From Acinetobacter sp. ASP199 (GTDB lineage: Bacteria > Pseudomonadota > Gammaproteobacteria > Pseudomonadales > Moraxellaceae): a stretch of DNA of 64,000 nt. Each line of letters starts with the position of its first letter. Positions within the stretch are counted from its first letter, which is position 1. Below, in pieces: positions 38,530-48,441 of this stretch. Location: assembly GCF_022700675.1 (NCBI RefSeq), contig NZ_CP062182.1, forward strand, positions 2,232,001 to 2,296,000, in the 5' to 3' direction. The translations under genes were made by a program, and so were the position numbers. Under the pieces are notes generated by a model. The model was not told where the DNA came from, made no database searches, and was given only the letters and a program-made list of their open reading frames with translations.

Positions 38530-39768
38530 TTATACAAAGAATTTCAGGATGACCTGAATCACAGTAGCATTAATCAAGTCTACGAAGAAGGCACCACACA
38601 GCGGTACAATCAGGAAGGCTTTATGCGATGCACCGTACATGTTGGTAATCGCCTGCATATTTGCAACTGCCGTCGGTGTTGCACCCATACCAAAACCGCA
38701 ATGACCCGCAGCCAGGACTGCCGCATCATAGTTTTTGCCCATCACACGGAAGGTTATGAATGCTGCGTACAGTGCCATGGTAATAGTCTGTGCACCGAGG
38801 ATCACCATCAGTGGACCTGCAAGGTCGGCCAGTTGCCATAATTTCAGAGATAACAATGCCATTGCCAGGTAAAGTGATAATGAAGCATTACCAAATACAT
38901 CAATCGCGCGGTCAAAGACCTTAACCTTAAACACACCTTCAAGCACGTTACGCAGGATCACACCACCTGCCAGCGCCCAAACGAAGGTTGGCAGTTCAAA
39001 TGCAGTACCTTTACTGAAACCGGTCATAAATTCTGCAAATGCCAGACAGCCTGCAAACAGACCAAGTGTAGTAATCGCATTATCTGCGGTAATCAAGCGT
39101 ACGCGGTGTGGATATTCAAATGGAATGTATTCAGTTGAATTCACATCTAGCGGAGTATTATCACGTTTTTCAACCTGAGCCGCAGTACGAGGCGTGGCTA
39201 ATTCATAGCGGTTAATCAGCATTTTCGCCAAAGGACCACCGATGATACCGCCAATGATCAGACCGAAAGTCGCACTGGCCATACCCAATGCAAGCGCGCC
39301 CTGAATGCCATGTTCAACTTCGAAGATCTCACCCCAGGCACCCGCCGTCCCATGACCACCAGTCAAGGTAATTGAACCTGCAATCAGGCCAATCAGCGGA
39401 TCAATACCCAACAGGCTAGCCAACGTCATACCAACAGTGTTCTGTACTATGATGAACACTGAAACTGCGATCAGGAAGATCACCAGACCAATACCACCTT
39501 CACGCAGCTTGGCAAAGTTTGCACTCAAACCAATCGATGCGAAGAAGATCAGCATAAAACTGGTCTGCAATTCTGCACTTGTGGTAATACTGTAGCCCCA
39601 CAAGCTATGGATGATCAGGGAGATAATCGCTGCAACCAGACCACCTGCAACAGGTTCTGGAATGTTATAGCGCTTTAAAAAATCGATTTTATTGACCAGG
39701 AAACGACCGAGTAATAAGACAATCACCGCGGCAATCAGGGTATAAAATGCGTTAAAAGTAAAATCCAT
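38530..39768 (-). CDS. gltS: Sodium/glutamate symporter
   Basis: GltS is an Na+-coupled glutamate importer of the inner membrane. The 412 residues form about ten to twelve helices in two inverted halves, with the family motifs ITLTGGHGTAGAWGE near 150 and AAGHCGFGMGATPTAVANMQ near 360. Pro-Glu-Pro in YNIPEPVAGGL is the conserved N-terminal element. The long 889-base upstream region, with a 21-base palindrome, suggests dedicated regulation. It is followed by the AGCS symporter gene. Confidence 0.92.
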   Translation of the reverse strand: MDFTFNAFYTLIAAVIVLLLGRFLVNKIDFLKRYNIPEPVAGGLVAAIISLIIHSLWGYSITTSAELQTSFMLIFFASIGLSANFAKLREGGIGLVIFLIAVSVFIIVQNTVGMTLASLLGIDPLIGLIAGSITLTGGHGTAGAWGEIFEVEHGIQGALALGMASATFGLIIGGIIGGPLAKMLINRYELATPRTAAQVEKRDNTPLDVNSTEYIPFEYPHRVRLITADNAITTLGLFAGCLAFAEFMTGFSKGTAFELPTFVWALAGGVILRNVLEGVFKVKVFDRAIDVFGNASLSLYLAMALLSLKLWQLADLAGPLMVILGAQTITMALYAAFITFRVMGKNYDAAVLAAGHCGFGMGATPTAVANMQAITNMYGASHKAFLIVPLCGAFFVDLINATVIQVILKFFV

Positions 39769-40657
39769 AATTATTTGCCCAAGATGATTCTGAATTTTTG
39801 TTGTTCTAAAAGTAATCTTTTGACCTAAGTTTAGTGGATGATGTCCACCTTCCTACCCTATATCAGTCAACACGGACAGTAATCTCTTTTAGAAAAACAA
39901 AACAATTCAGCACCTGATTCAAATTCGTTAATGCAATCTGGCAGATTGCATATAACCCTAAGACCATCTTAAAAATACAATGTGCGAAATCTTGAGGCTG
40001 TTAAACAGTCTGTGCTGCATCGAAAGATGAGATAAAAGCTTCATCATCCTGCAGGATCTCGAAGCACAATATTTTTAAATTCATTCCAAACCTACAGATA
40101 CGCTACAGAAATACCGCGATAAGCACAGTTTTTATATTTACGATCTGTTCAGAATGTTTAGAATGAACCTTCAGATGAAAAGTCGGACATTATGCGGTGT
40201 CTTAATGCACTGTATTATTGTTTTTTATTAACAATAGTTTGACTTTTCATAAAAATAATTCATAAATAGATAATTTTTTGATCTATCTTTCCTTATTTTA
40301 AAGTTTTAACAATTCATTATAAATACCGCATATTTAATGGAGATTCATTGAATCTTCGATCTATTTTATTAGGATTATTGTAGTCTATATTGCTTATACA
40401 ACATTTTTATGAAAGTTTTATTTATCTTAATCATAGAATATTTAAGAAAAAATTAATTTATAGATAGCTAATATTGGATTTAGCCAAGAATAAGAGGTGC
40501 AGCTGCATGTTTTAGAGATATGAAGTATTGATCAATTCCTAAAAACTAATATTTTTAGTTTAGCCTTTGCTTATGGATGAACTTACTTTATCGCATCAGC
40601 TACTATCATTTGTTTAGTTTATAGTCAGAACTTACCATCAAGGAAATAACAATTCAT
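39769..40657. other. 889-base intergenic region between gltS and nitroreductase genes
   Basis: This is the largest gene-free stretch here, lying between divergent genes. It is AT-rich with no frame of convincing length. It holds the 21-base palindrome at 39931-39951. At about 40337 a GGAG precedes a TTG start, but that frame has only 11 codons. I see no tRNA or recognisable small RNA, although a transcript from here would not be surprising given the length. Confidence 0.5.
39931..39951. promoter_or_regulatory. 21-base perfect palindrome, candidate operator upstream of gltS
   Basis: ATGCAATCTG and CAGATTGCAT are perfect ten-base inverted arms around one G, 163 bases upstream of gltS. No T-run follows on either strand, so it is more like a protein-binding site than a terminator. 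The bound regulator is unknown. Confidence 0.5.
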
Positions 40658-41365
40658 ATGGATCAAACAATCGTCAATGCTGTGGATCAAACCATCACTT
40701 CCCGTCATTCAGTTCGTGCTTTTCTGAATACGCCTGTAGATCAAAATACCTTGAAAGATATTTTAACGGTTGCCAGCCGCGCACCTTCCGGTACCAATAC
40801 CCAGCCTTGGAAAATCTATGTGCTCACGGGTCAAAAACGCGATGAACTGGTCGAACGGGTATGTCAGGCACAAATGGAGATTTATCAAAATCCAGCACTG
40901 GCTGAACAATATCAAGAAACTTTCTCCTATTATCCTGAACAATGGCTCTCTCCTTTTATTGACCGTCGCCGTGAAAATGGCTGGGGACTGTATGGCTTGC
41001 TGAATATTCAAAAAGGCGAGAAAGAGAAAATGGCACGCCAGCAGTTGCGTAATTTTCAGCTCTTTGATGCCCCAGTCGGGTTATTTTTTACTGTACACAA
41101 ATCACTAGGCATTGGTTCGAAAATGGATATTTCCATGATGATCCAGAATGTCATGCTGGCAGCCAAAGCACGCGGACTAGACACTTGCCCACAGGCGGCA
41201 TGGAACCATTTTCATCGTATTGTACTAGACGTAGTTGGCGCACCTGAAGATGAAGAACTGGTTTGCGGCATGGCTCTCGGCTATGCCGACACGGATGATG
41301 TTGTAAATACTTTCATTACCCCACGTGTACCAGTTGAGGACTTTGCTGTCTTTTTAAATGACTAA
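40658..41365 (+). CDS. Nitroreductase-family FMN oxidoreductase
   Basis: The 235-residue protein is a flavin-dependent NAD(P)H oxidoreductase of the nitroreductase fold. FMN-binding signatures are SRHSVRAF near 15 and RAPSGTNTQPWKIYV near 43. SMMIQNVMLAAKARGLDTCPQ near 165 and the C-terminal CGMALGYAD segment complete the fold. AAGGAAATAAC precedes the ATG. It probably reduces nitro compounds or quinones. It is convergent with the Bcr/CflA gene and shows no terminator in the 48-base gap. Confidence 0.88.
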   Translation: MDQTIVNAVDQTITSRHSVRAFLNTPVDQNTLKDILTVASRAPSGTNTQPWKIYVLTGQKRDELVERVCQAQMEIYQNPALAEQYQETFSYYPEQWLSPFIDRRRENGWGLYGLLNIQKGEKEKMARQQLRNFQLFDAPVGLFFTVHKSLGIGSKMDISMMIQNVMLAAKARGLDTCPQAAWNHFHRIVLDVVGAPEDEELVCGMALGYADTDDVVNTFITPRVPVEDFAVFLND

Positions 41366-41413
41366 TAGCCTTAACTGCTAAGCTGATCTTGTGCAGCGAT
41401 GCCGTCCCGAAGC

Positions 41414-42622
41414 TTAATCCCCTTTAGGTGACGGCAGCTGCAGACGGTAAATGGTCGCTGCCGCAATTCCAACAAAGATCGCCATGACCAACGCCATATT
41501 GAATAAAGCATTCCACCACATAAAGTTCAGCAGAATCCCACCCAGCAGACCACAGGCAAATTGCATACTGCCCATAACGGCACTGGCAGTTCCGGCACGT
41601 GCACCTTGCTCAGACATCGCAATCGCCATGGCATTTGGCCCGGTAAAACCAATGGAGGCCACCACCATAAACATGGCAATAATGACCAGAATTAGAGACT
41701 CAGTTTCAATCATTCCCAGCACCAACAAAGCAATTACACCACTCAGTTGTAAGGTCGTTCCAATTCTTAAACGACTTAAAATCCCAAACCGATGCGCCAG
41801 CTTTTTATTCAGGGTGGAAAACAGCATAATCCCGACCGCATTGCCACCAAAGACATAGGCAAACTGCTGCTCGCTTAAATGAAAATGATCCATCAGAATC
41901 GCTGAAGATGACGTGATATAACAAAACAGGACGGCACTGGAAAAACAGCCAGCGAACATCGGCTTTCGGAAACTTTCATCCTGAAAAATTGCCTGATACA
42001 GACTCATGACCTGGGTAAAATTTAGTTGCAAACGGCGCTCTGGCTCCAAGGTTTCTTTAAAGAAGAAATGTACACAAGCCAGAATCACCAGGCCGAACAG
42101 CATCAGTAATACAAAAATCATATTCCATTCAAACACCAGCAATACCCAGGCACCCATGCTCGGCGCTAGAATTGGAGCAATCGTACTGACAATCATCATG
42201 CTGGCAAAAGCCTGAGCTGCTGAATGCATATCCAGACGATCACGGATCGCAGCACGGGCAATCACTACACCGACACAACCACCCAAGGCTTGCAGCACCC
42301 GTGCGGCAATCAGACTCCATTCATTCTGGGCAAATACACAGAGCAGACTTGCCAATACGTATAAGGCTAAACCAAAGTACAATGGCGGTTTACGTCCAAT
42401 ACGGTCACTGACCGGGCCATAGACCAGCTGCCCAATAGCCAGTCCCAGAAAATAGGCAGGCAGACTGTTCGCCACCTGCTGGGTACTGACGCCAAAATCA
42501 TCAGCCATTTGCGGCAATGCCGACAGATACATATCAATAGAAAGTGGGCCAAGTGCAGTGAGGGATGCCAGTAATACGATCCAGGACATGGCATAGTTTT
42601 TATTGGTCGTTGTTGTCGACAT
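41414..42622 (-). CDS. Bcr/CflA-type multidrug MFS transporter
   Basis: This is a 402-residue, twelve-helix drug:H+ antiporter. The Bcr/CflA signatures are SIDMYLSALPQMADDF near 27, GQLVYGPVSDRIGRKPPLYFGL near 63 and RVLQALGGCVGVVIARAAIRD near 107 (the antiporter motif C region). It should export toxic hydrophobic compounds such as bicyclomycin or sulfonamides in related proteins. The gene is divergent from the FUSC gene, with 150 bases between starts. Confidence 0.87.
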   Translation of the reverse strand: MSTTTTNKNYAMSWIVLLASLTALGPLSIDMYLSALPQMADDFGVSTQQVANSLPAYFLGLAIGQLVYGPVSDRIGRKPPLYFGLALYVLASLLCVFAQNEWSLIAARVLQALGGCVGVVIARAAIRDRLDMHSAAQAFASMMIVSTIAPILAPSMGAWVLLVFEWNMIFVLLMLFGLVILACVHFFFKETLEPERRLQLNFTQVMSLYQAIFQDESFRKPMFAGCFSSAVLFCYITSSSAILMDHFHLSEQQFAYVFGGNAVGIMLFSTLNKKLAHRFGILSRLRIGTTLQLSGVIALLVLGMIETESLILVIIAMFMVVASIGFTGPNAMAIAMSEQGARAGTASAVMGSMQFACGLLGGILLNFMWWNALFNMALVMAIFVGIAAATIYRLQLPSPKGD

Positions 42623-42772
42623 AATGATATTTAGAATTTAAATGAGCGCTGTGCAGACAAGTTTACACAGGGCATAGTATGATTTGTGAAGCAAATTTAC
42701 TTATTTTTATTGCTAAATTTTCACAAACTTATTAAGTCTTTATCTAAAGACAGTGGTATAGAAGGACGAACC

Positions 42773-44947
42773 TTGAAATCCTGGCTCACTCGTTTCAAGC
42801 AAACCACCGGCAATACGACCTTTATGTATAATCTGCGGATGATCATTGCCTTTACAGGAACTGCCTTTGTGCCTTATCTGATGGGCCAGCAGTTGATGAC
42901 TATTCCACTGACTTTGGGCGTGGTGGCAGCAGGTTTAAGCGATATTGATGACCGCTTCTCGGTCCGGATTCTGAATCTCCTCTATACCTATATCGGCTTC
43001 TTTATTACCGCTTCTGCCGTTTATCTACTCTTCCCTTACCCGATCCTGTTTGCCTTGGCACTCATCGTGTCCTGTATTGGCTTAATTCTGCTCGGCTCGC
43101 TGGGACGGCGTTATGCCACGATTTCCTATGGCTGCCTGGTGATCTCGGTCTATTCCATGCTCGGGGTGGAACTGTTTGATAACTGGTACACCCAGGCAGG
43201 TCTACTGGTGATTGGTGCCGTGTGGTATGGCCTGTTATCGACAATCAGCTTCCTGCTGTTCCCTGCCCGTCTGGCCCAAGATAATCTGGCCAAGTGCTAT
43301 TCGTCGCTCGGTAACTTTCTTTATGCCAAATCGAATCTGTTTGATGTCGATATGACATCGACTAGCTATCAGCACAGCATGATTGAACTTTCACTTGAAA
43401 ATGGCAAATTAATTGCGATTTTTAATGATATGAAAACAGCTTTGCTGACCCGCCTCAAGGGGGATCGGGGTCAGAAAGATACCCGTCGCAGCCTGCAATA
43501 TTATTTTATTGCCCAAGACATTCATGAACGGGCTGACTCGGCGCATATTGATTATCAGAAACTGGCAAAGATTTTTGAGCATAGCGATATTTTATTCCGC
43601 TTTCAGCGAATTTTGTCGATTCAGGGCAAAGCCTGTAAAGATCTCAGTGAAAGTATTATTCAGCGCAAAACCTATCAGCATAATTCGCGTTTTAAGCATG
43701 CCTTTAAAAACTTGCGCTATTCGCTGGATAAGTTACGTCAGGAACAGCAGTATGATGAAGTCTGGATCAATGCACTGTTCTCACTGTATCAGAACTTAAA
43801 GTCGATCGATGCACAGTTACGCAACCTGGAAACCGAACGCAATATTAAGTTCGAACGTGCAAAAAATATTGAAAACCAGCTCAAAGACGACGACTTAAAA
43901 GGCTGGGAAGATATCCGGATTCGAATCAAGCAGCATCTGACTCCAGAATCCGTGCTGTTCCGTCATGCAGTGCGCTTGTCAATTGTACTGCTGATTTCCT
44001 ATATCTTTGTACAGCTGACCCAGATCGAATATGGTTACTGGATTCTGCTGACTGCCCTGTTCGTGAGTCAGCCCAACTTTAACGCCACCAAGCGCCGCTT
44101 ACGCTTGCGGATCGTCGGCACACTGATTGGGATTACCCTGGGCTTTGCCATTCTGTATTTCGTCCCTTCAATCGAAGGTCAATTACTGCTTCTGATCCTG
44201 AGTGGCGTGCTGTTCTTTGAATTACGCAGTAAGCAGTATGCGCAAGCCACAGCCTTCATCACCATTTTGGCTTTGATCAACTTCAATCTGGATGGTATGG
44301 GCTTTTCTGCAACATTGCCACGGATGATTGATACCCTCATTGGCTGTGCGATTGCCTGGTTTGGTGTAAGTTTTATCTTCCCGGACTGGAAATTCCGTCG
44401 TCTGCCGCGCTCAATCAAACGTTCTTTAAGCGCTGAAGTCGATTATCTCAGCGAAGTGATTGAACAGTATAAAACTGGGCGTAACAATGGTCTGCGTTAC
44501 CGAATCGTGCGTCGCGCTGCACATAATACCGATGCTGAAGTTGCTTCCCTGATTTCGACCCTGGCCACTGAACCCGATTTCGACCCTTTGCAAAAGAGCC
44601 AGGCCTTTGAATTTCTGTGTCTGAATCATACCCTGATCAGCTATATTGCCGCGCTGGGTGCACATCGTGAAAAAATCGAAGATCAGGAAATTTTAAATCT
44701 GCTGGATCAAGCGCTTGAGGACATTCGTGGTGCATTGCTGGCAGATGAAGTGCCCGATCTCAGTGCACAGAATATGATCCAGAATATCCGTCAACGTCTG
44801 TCACACCAGCAGGATGAAGACCAGAAATCCCTGATCATTTTGCAGCAACTGTCCTTAATGTTCAGTATCTTGAATCAACTCAGTCAGTTAAAGCAAAGTT
44901 TAAGTCATGAGCGTGATGAACAGGCATCTGAATTAGCCTCATTATAA
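42773..44947 (+). CDS. FUSC/YccS-family inner-membrane protein
   Basis: This 724-residue protein has two blocks of about six membrane helices, from roughly 30 to 190 and from 405 to 540, each followed by soluble helical parts. That is the YccS/YhfK plan related to aromatic-acid exporters and fusaric-acid resistance proteins. I start at a TTG (42773) because GAAGGA lies six bases upstream and the protein then opens KSWLTRFKQTTGN, the expected start before the first helix block. A GTG 29 codons earlier opens the longest frame but has no ribosome site. The transported substrate is unknown. Confidence 0.82.
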   Translation: MKSWLTRFKQTTGNTTFMYNLRMIIAFTGTAFVPYLMGQQLMTIPLTLGVVAAGLSDIDDRFSVRILNLLYTYIGFFITASAVYLLFPYPILFALALIVSCIGLILLGSLGRRYATISYGCLVISVYSMLGVELFDNWYTQAGLLVIGAVWYGLLSTISFLLFPARLAQDNLAKCYSSLGNFLYAKSNLFDVDMTSTSYQHSMIELSLENGKLIAIFNDMKTALLTRLKGDRGQKDTRRSLQYYFIAQDIHERADSAHIDYQKLAKIFEHSDILFRFQRILSIQGKACKDLSESIIQRKTYQHNSRFKHAFKNLRYSLDKLRQEQQYDEVWINALFSLYQNLKSIDAQLRNLETERNIKFERAKNIENQLKDDDLKGWEDIRIRIKQHLTPESVLFRHAVRLSIVLLISYIFVQLTQIEYGYWILLTALFVSQPNFNATKRRLRLRIVGTLIGITLGFAILYFVPSIEGQLLLLILSGVLFFELRSKQYAQATAFITILALINFNLDGMGFSATLPRMIDTLIGCAIAWFGVSFIFPDWKFRRLPRSIKRSLSAEVDYLSEVIEQYKTGRNNGLRYRIVRRAAHNTDAEVASLISTLATEPDFDPLQKSQAFEFLCLNHTLISYIAALGAHREKIEDQEILNLLDQALEDIRGALLADEVPDLSAQNMIQNIRQRLSHQQDEDQKSLIILQQLSLMFSILNQLSQLKQSLSHERDEQASELASL

Positions 44948-45032
44948 TTTGACTGATTTTGGAACAATATACTCACTGAATTGGTACAAATAATGCTAAA
45001 CTTTTTGCAGTTTTAAATTTGTAAATTTCACT

Positions 45033-45593
45033 ATGACCGCGAAAAATTTATACGCCTATACCCTACAGCCTGTGAACTATGAAGTGACAGAACAGGAACA
45101 ACGTCATGCTCAGCTCATGATCTGGCGCAGTACCAATAAAATTGGCATGAAAGCTTGGCTGATCATGGGTGCAGTTGTGGCACTTTCTATTCTGGGCATC
45201 ATTATGCTCAAGAACTATTCGACAATTTTTTGCTGGGTGGCAATTGTTTGTGTCGTGCTGTACTACCTGATCCGTACTTTTGGCTTGGAATGGTATGTAA
45301 AACGCAAGATGAACGAATTCCCAGTTCAGGAAATTAAAGGTATTCGTCTGGGTGTACAACCTCACGGGATCGTGATGCGTCAGAAAATGGGCCTGCAAGA
45401 AGGTGTAGGTGCGATTGGCTGGAAGGACATCTATGAATGGTATAACACACCTGAATTCATGCTGGTAAATTTTAAAGTTAAAGGTCAGCAAGGTGCTTAT
45501 ATCCTGCCTAAACGCCTGGATAGCAAGAATTTCTCGTTCGAAACAATTCGTAAGCATTTACGTGAAGAAGTAGGCGAACCGAAAGAAATCTAA
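45033..45593 (+). CDS. YcxB-like membrane protein
   Basis: The 186-residue protein has two adjacent membrane helices at about 42-60 and 65-83 and a C-terminal domain from about 100 to 175. That domain has a strand pattern similar to the YcxB family (RLGVQPHGIVMRQKMG, IGWKDIYEWYNTPEFMLV, GAYILPKRLDS). Its role is unknown. It is a single-gene unit followed by a terminator. Confidence 0.72.
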   Translation: MTAKNLYAYTLQPVNYEVTEQEQRHAQLMIWRSTNKIGMKAWLIMGAVVALSILGIIMLKNYSTIFCWVAIVCVVLYYLIRTFGLEWYVKRKMNEFPVQEIKGIRLGVQPHGIVMRQKMGLQEGVGAIGWKDIYEWYNTPEFMLVNFKVKGQQGAYILPKRLDSKNFSFETIRKHLREEVGEPKEI

Positions 45594-45607
45594 AACAGAC
45601 TTTCATT

Positions 45608-45641
45608 AAAAAACCTCCTACCTTGGTACGGAGGTTTTTTT
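45608..45641 (+). terminator. Terminator after the YcxB-like gene
   Basis: AAAAACCTCC and GGAGGTTTTT pair around a TACCTTGGTAC loop that can itself close further (TACC with GGTA). A T-run follows. Confidence 0.9.
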
Positions 45642-45759
45642 GTATTCATAACTGTAAACGATAATGAGAATAAATATTATCCGCAAAATCCATCACTCTA
45701 TTGTGATATTCCTTTATAATCAGATCATTTTCTAATATTGCTATTTTCATCCAACAACC

Positions 45760-48342
45760 ATGTTTAAAAAAACCTTCTTCCAGATCCACTGGTTTCTTGG
45801 AATTACTGCCGGTCTGGTTTTGTCTATTATGGGCGTTACCGGTGCAATTTATTCCTATGAACAGCAGATTCTGAAATGGATCAATACGGACAGTTATACC
45901 GTACAGGCACAATCCGGGCCTAAGCTCAGCCCGGCTGAACTGTATCAGCATTTTAAGCAGCAAAATCCTGAAATGCAGATCAACAGTGTGAGCCTGGATG
46001 CCAGTCCCACAGGCTCCAGTACGGTTAATATTGCCAAAGAAGGTGCTCGTCGCGGCTATAACATGATGGTCAACCCATATACGGCTGAAGTACTGCCTGA
46101 AATCAAAGGCCGTGAGTTCTTCCAGTTCGTACAGCAGCTACACCGTTATCTAACCATGGGTCCTGTTGGCAAGCAGATCACAGGTGCCTGTGCCCTGATG
46201 CTGATTTTCTTTGTTCTGTCGGGGCTTTACCTACGCTGGCCAAAACGCCATTCGGTAAAGCAGTGGTTAGCTGTGAAGCCACAACTGAAAGGTCGTAACT
46301 TTATTTGGGATCTGCACGCAGTTGTTGGCACCTGGGTGGTGATTTTTTATCTGATCCTGGCATGTACCGGGCTGTACTGGTCTTATGACTGGTGGCGCAA
46401 CGGTATGTTCAAGGTGCTGGGTGTAGAGCGTCCACAACCTGAAATGCAGCAAGGTCAAGGCAGCCGTAGTGGTGGAGGACAAGGTCGTGGTGCTAGCGAA
46501 GCACGTGGTGAAGGCGGTGAGAAAGGTGTTGATGATACCCTTCTACTCACCGCATTGAACAAGAGCTGGACAGGTTTCCAGAACGAATTCAATGACAAAT
46601 ATTCAGCAGTTACTTTTAATATCCCTAAAAAAGCTGATGGTGAGCTGAAACTCAGCTTTACCGATGTTGAAGTTCAGCATGAGCGTGCGCGTAACAATGC
46701 GACTTATAACTATCAAGATGCAGCATTTACATCGGTAGAAATGTATGAAGACAAGAAGCTAAATGAAAAGATCATGAGCAGTATGCTCCCGGTTCACCGG
46801 GGCAGCTTCTTCGGTCCGATTTACCAGTTCCTGGCCATGATCGCTTCCCTGCTGATGCCACTTTTCTTTGTGACCGGCTGGATGCTGTACCTGAAACGTC
46901 GTAAACAGAAGAAATTAACCCTTGCCGCACGTCAAGGCGCTGCAGCCGTCGATATTGATCCAAATGCCAAGTCTTGGCTGATTGCATATGCCACACAAAC
47001 CGGTGTTTCTGAACAGCTGGCATGGCGTACCGCAACTGCCTTGCAACAGGCACATCAACCAGCAACAGTAAAAGCCGTACAACAGCTGACACTGGCAGAT
47101 CTGCAACAGGCTCAACAGGTGCTCTTTATTGCCAGTACCTATGGTACCGGTGAAGCACCCGACCTGGCTTCGTCATTTGAGAAGAAAACTCTGTCCAGTC
47201 AGGTTGACCTGAGTCATCTTCACTATGCTGTACTGGCACTGGGTTCTAAAGAATATCCGGATACCTTCTGTAGTTTTGGTCACCGCATTGATCAATGGTT
47301 GAAAAATAATGGTGCTCAACAATTATTTGCCACCATTGAAGTCGACAATGCCAGTAACGAACATATCCAGCAATGGAATGCCGCACTCGCACAGGCAACT
47401 CAGTTAGAACTTCAGGCCATGGATATTGATAAAACCTTTGACCACTGGACCCTTGTGAAACGTGAGGTGTTAAATCCAGGCAGTCTGGGAGCTCCAGCCT
47501 TTAACCTGGAATTTAAACCAGAGCATGAAGCCCAATGGCAAGCGGGTGATATCGCAGAAATTCAACCAGGGAACAGTGTTGAACGTATTGCGCAATTCCT
47601 GGCAGCCCACCAAATTCCTACAGGTACTGTGGTTGCCTCCATGCAGCAACGTATAGAAGACATCCTTTGGAATCGTGATCTGACCCAGCCAATTTTCCCA
47701 TTTATTTCTTCAGAAGAATTACTGAATCAATTACCCGTGTTACCTACACGCGAATATTCTATTGCCAGTATTCCAAGCCAGCAGATTTTACGTCTGGTGG
47801 TTCGTCAGCAACAGGATGCCTCCGGTGAACTTGGTCTAGGTTCAGGCTGGTTAACACAACATGCTGCACTTAATGCACCAATTGCATTGCGTATTCGCAG
47901 CAATGATTCCTTCCATCTGGTGGATGACAACCGTCCAATCATCTGTATTGGTAATGGTACCGGGATCGCTGGTCTGATGAGTTTACTGCATACCCGTAAC
48001 CGTCAGGACTATACTGAAAACTGGTTGATCTTCGGTGAACGTCAGCGTGAGCATGATTTCTTCTATCAGGAAACCCTGGAAGCCTGGCTGACTGTAGGCA
48101 CACTAAAACGTCTGGATCTGGCTTTCTCACGTGATCAGGCTGAAAAAGTTTATGTACATCACAAGCTACGTGAACAGGCGGACGAACTGAAAGCCTGGGT
48201 GAACAATGGCGCTGTGATTTATGTTTGCGGTAGCATTGATGGCATGGCCAGTGATGTCGATCAGGCACTGATTGATATTCTAGGTGAATCAACTGTTGAT
48301 CAGTTACGTCAGGAAGGTCGTTACCGCCGTGATGTATATTAA
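45760..48342 (+). CDS. PepSY / flavodoxin / NADPH reductase fusion protein
   Basis: This 860-residue membrane reductase combines parts usually found on separate genes. Residues 1-380 are a PepSY-TM region with four helices (10-33, 138-160, 190-212, 350-373) and an extracytoplasmic loop carrying a Gly/Arg/Gln-rich insert near 228-255. Flavodoxin follows (about 406-545: SWLIAYATQTGVSEQLA, IASTYGTGEAPDLASSFEKK). A CysJ-like FAD/NADPH reductase ends the protein (REYSIASIP near 664, GNGTGIAGLMSLL near 730, YVCGSIDGMASDVDQAL near 824). Electrons should run from NADPH through FAD and FMN to the membrane part, which probably reduces ferric chelates or another external acceptor. No TonB receptor gene is adjacent. 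The gene is flanked by two terminators. Confidence 0.85.
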   Translation: MFKKTFFQIHWFLGITAGLVLSIMGVTGAIYSYEQQILKWINTDSYTVQAQSGPKLSPAELYQHFKQQNPEMQINSVSLDASPTGSSTVNIAKEGARRGYNMMVNPYTAEVLPEIKGREFFQFVQQLHRYLTMGPVGKQITGACALMLIFFVLSGLYLRWPKRHSVKQWLAVKPQLKGRNFIWDLHAVVGTWVVIFYLILACTGLYWSYDWWRNGMFKVLGVERPQPEMQQGQGSRSGGGQGRGASEARGEGGEKGVDDTLLLTALNKSWTGFQNEFNDKYSAVTFNIPKKADGELKLSFTDVEVQHERARNNATYNYQDAAFTSVEMYEDKKLNEKIMSSMLPVHRGSFFGPIYQFLAMIASLLMPLFFVTGWMLYLKRRKQKKLTLAARQGAAAVDIDPNAKSWLIAYATQTGVSEQLAWRTATALQQAHQPATVKAVQQLTLADLQQAQQVLFIASTYGTGEAPDLASSFEKKTLSSQVDLSHLHYAVLALGSKEYPDTFCSFGHRIDQWLKNNGAQQLFATIEVDNASNEHIQQWNAALAQATQLELQAMDIDKTFDHWTLVKREVLNPGSLGAPAFNLEFKPEHEAQWQAGDIAEIQPGNSVERIAQFLAAHQIPTGTVVASMQQRIEDILWNRDLTQPIFPFISSEELLNQLPVLPTREYSIASIPSQQILRLVVRQQQDASGELGLGSGWLTQHAALNAPIALRIRSNDSFHLVDDNRPIICIGNGTGIAGLMSLLHTRNRQDYTENWLIFGERQREHDFFYQETLEAWLTVGTLKRLDLAFSRDQAEKVYVHHKLREQADELKAWVNNGAVIYVCGSIDGMASDVDQALIDILGESTVDQLRQEGRYRRDVY

Positions 48343-48356
48343 TCAGTTGAGAGACT

Positions 48357-48386
48357 AAAAAACCGGGCCGCGTTGCCCGGTTTTTT
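48357..48386 (+). terminator. Terminator after the fusion reductase gene
   Basis: AAAACCGGG and CCCGGTTTT pair around a CCGCGTTG loop, with a T-run, 15 bases after the stop. Confidence 0.9.
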
Positions 48387-48441
48387 CTTGTCTATTTGAC
48401 TGAAATACCTAAAATAAAATATAAAAATTACAGGATCATTC

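Noticed and set aside
40337-40383. GGAG followed by a TTG frame of 11 codons that could be a leader peptide
   Set aside because: It is too short and lies about 280 bases from the next gene, with no hairpin pair suggesting attenuation.
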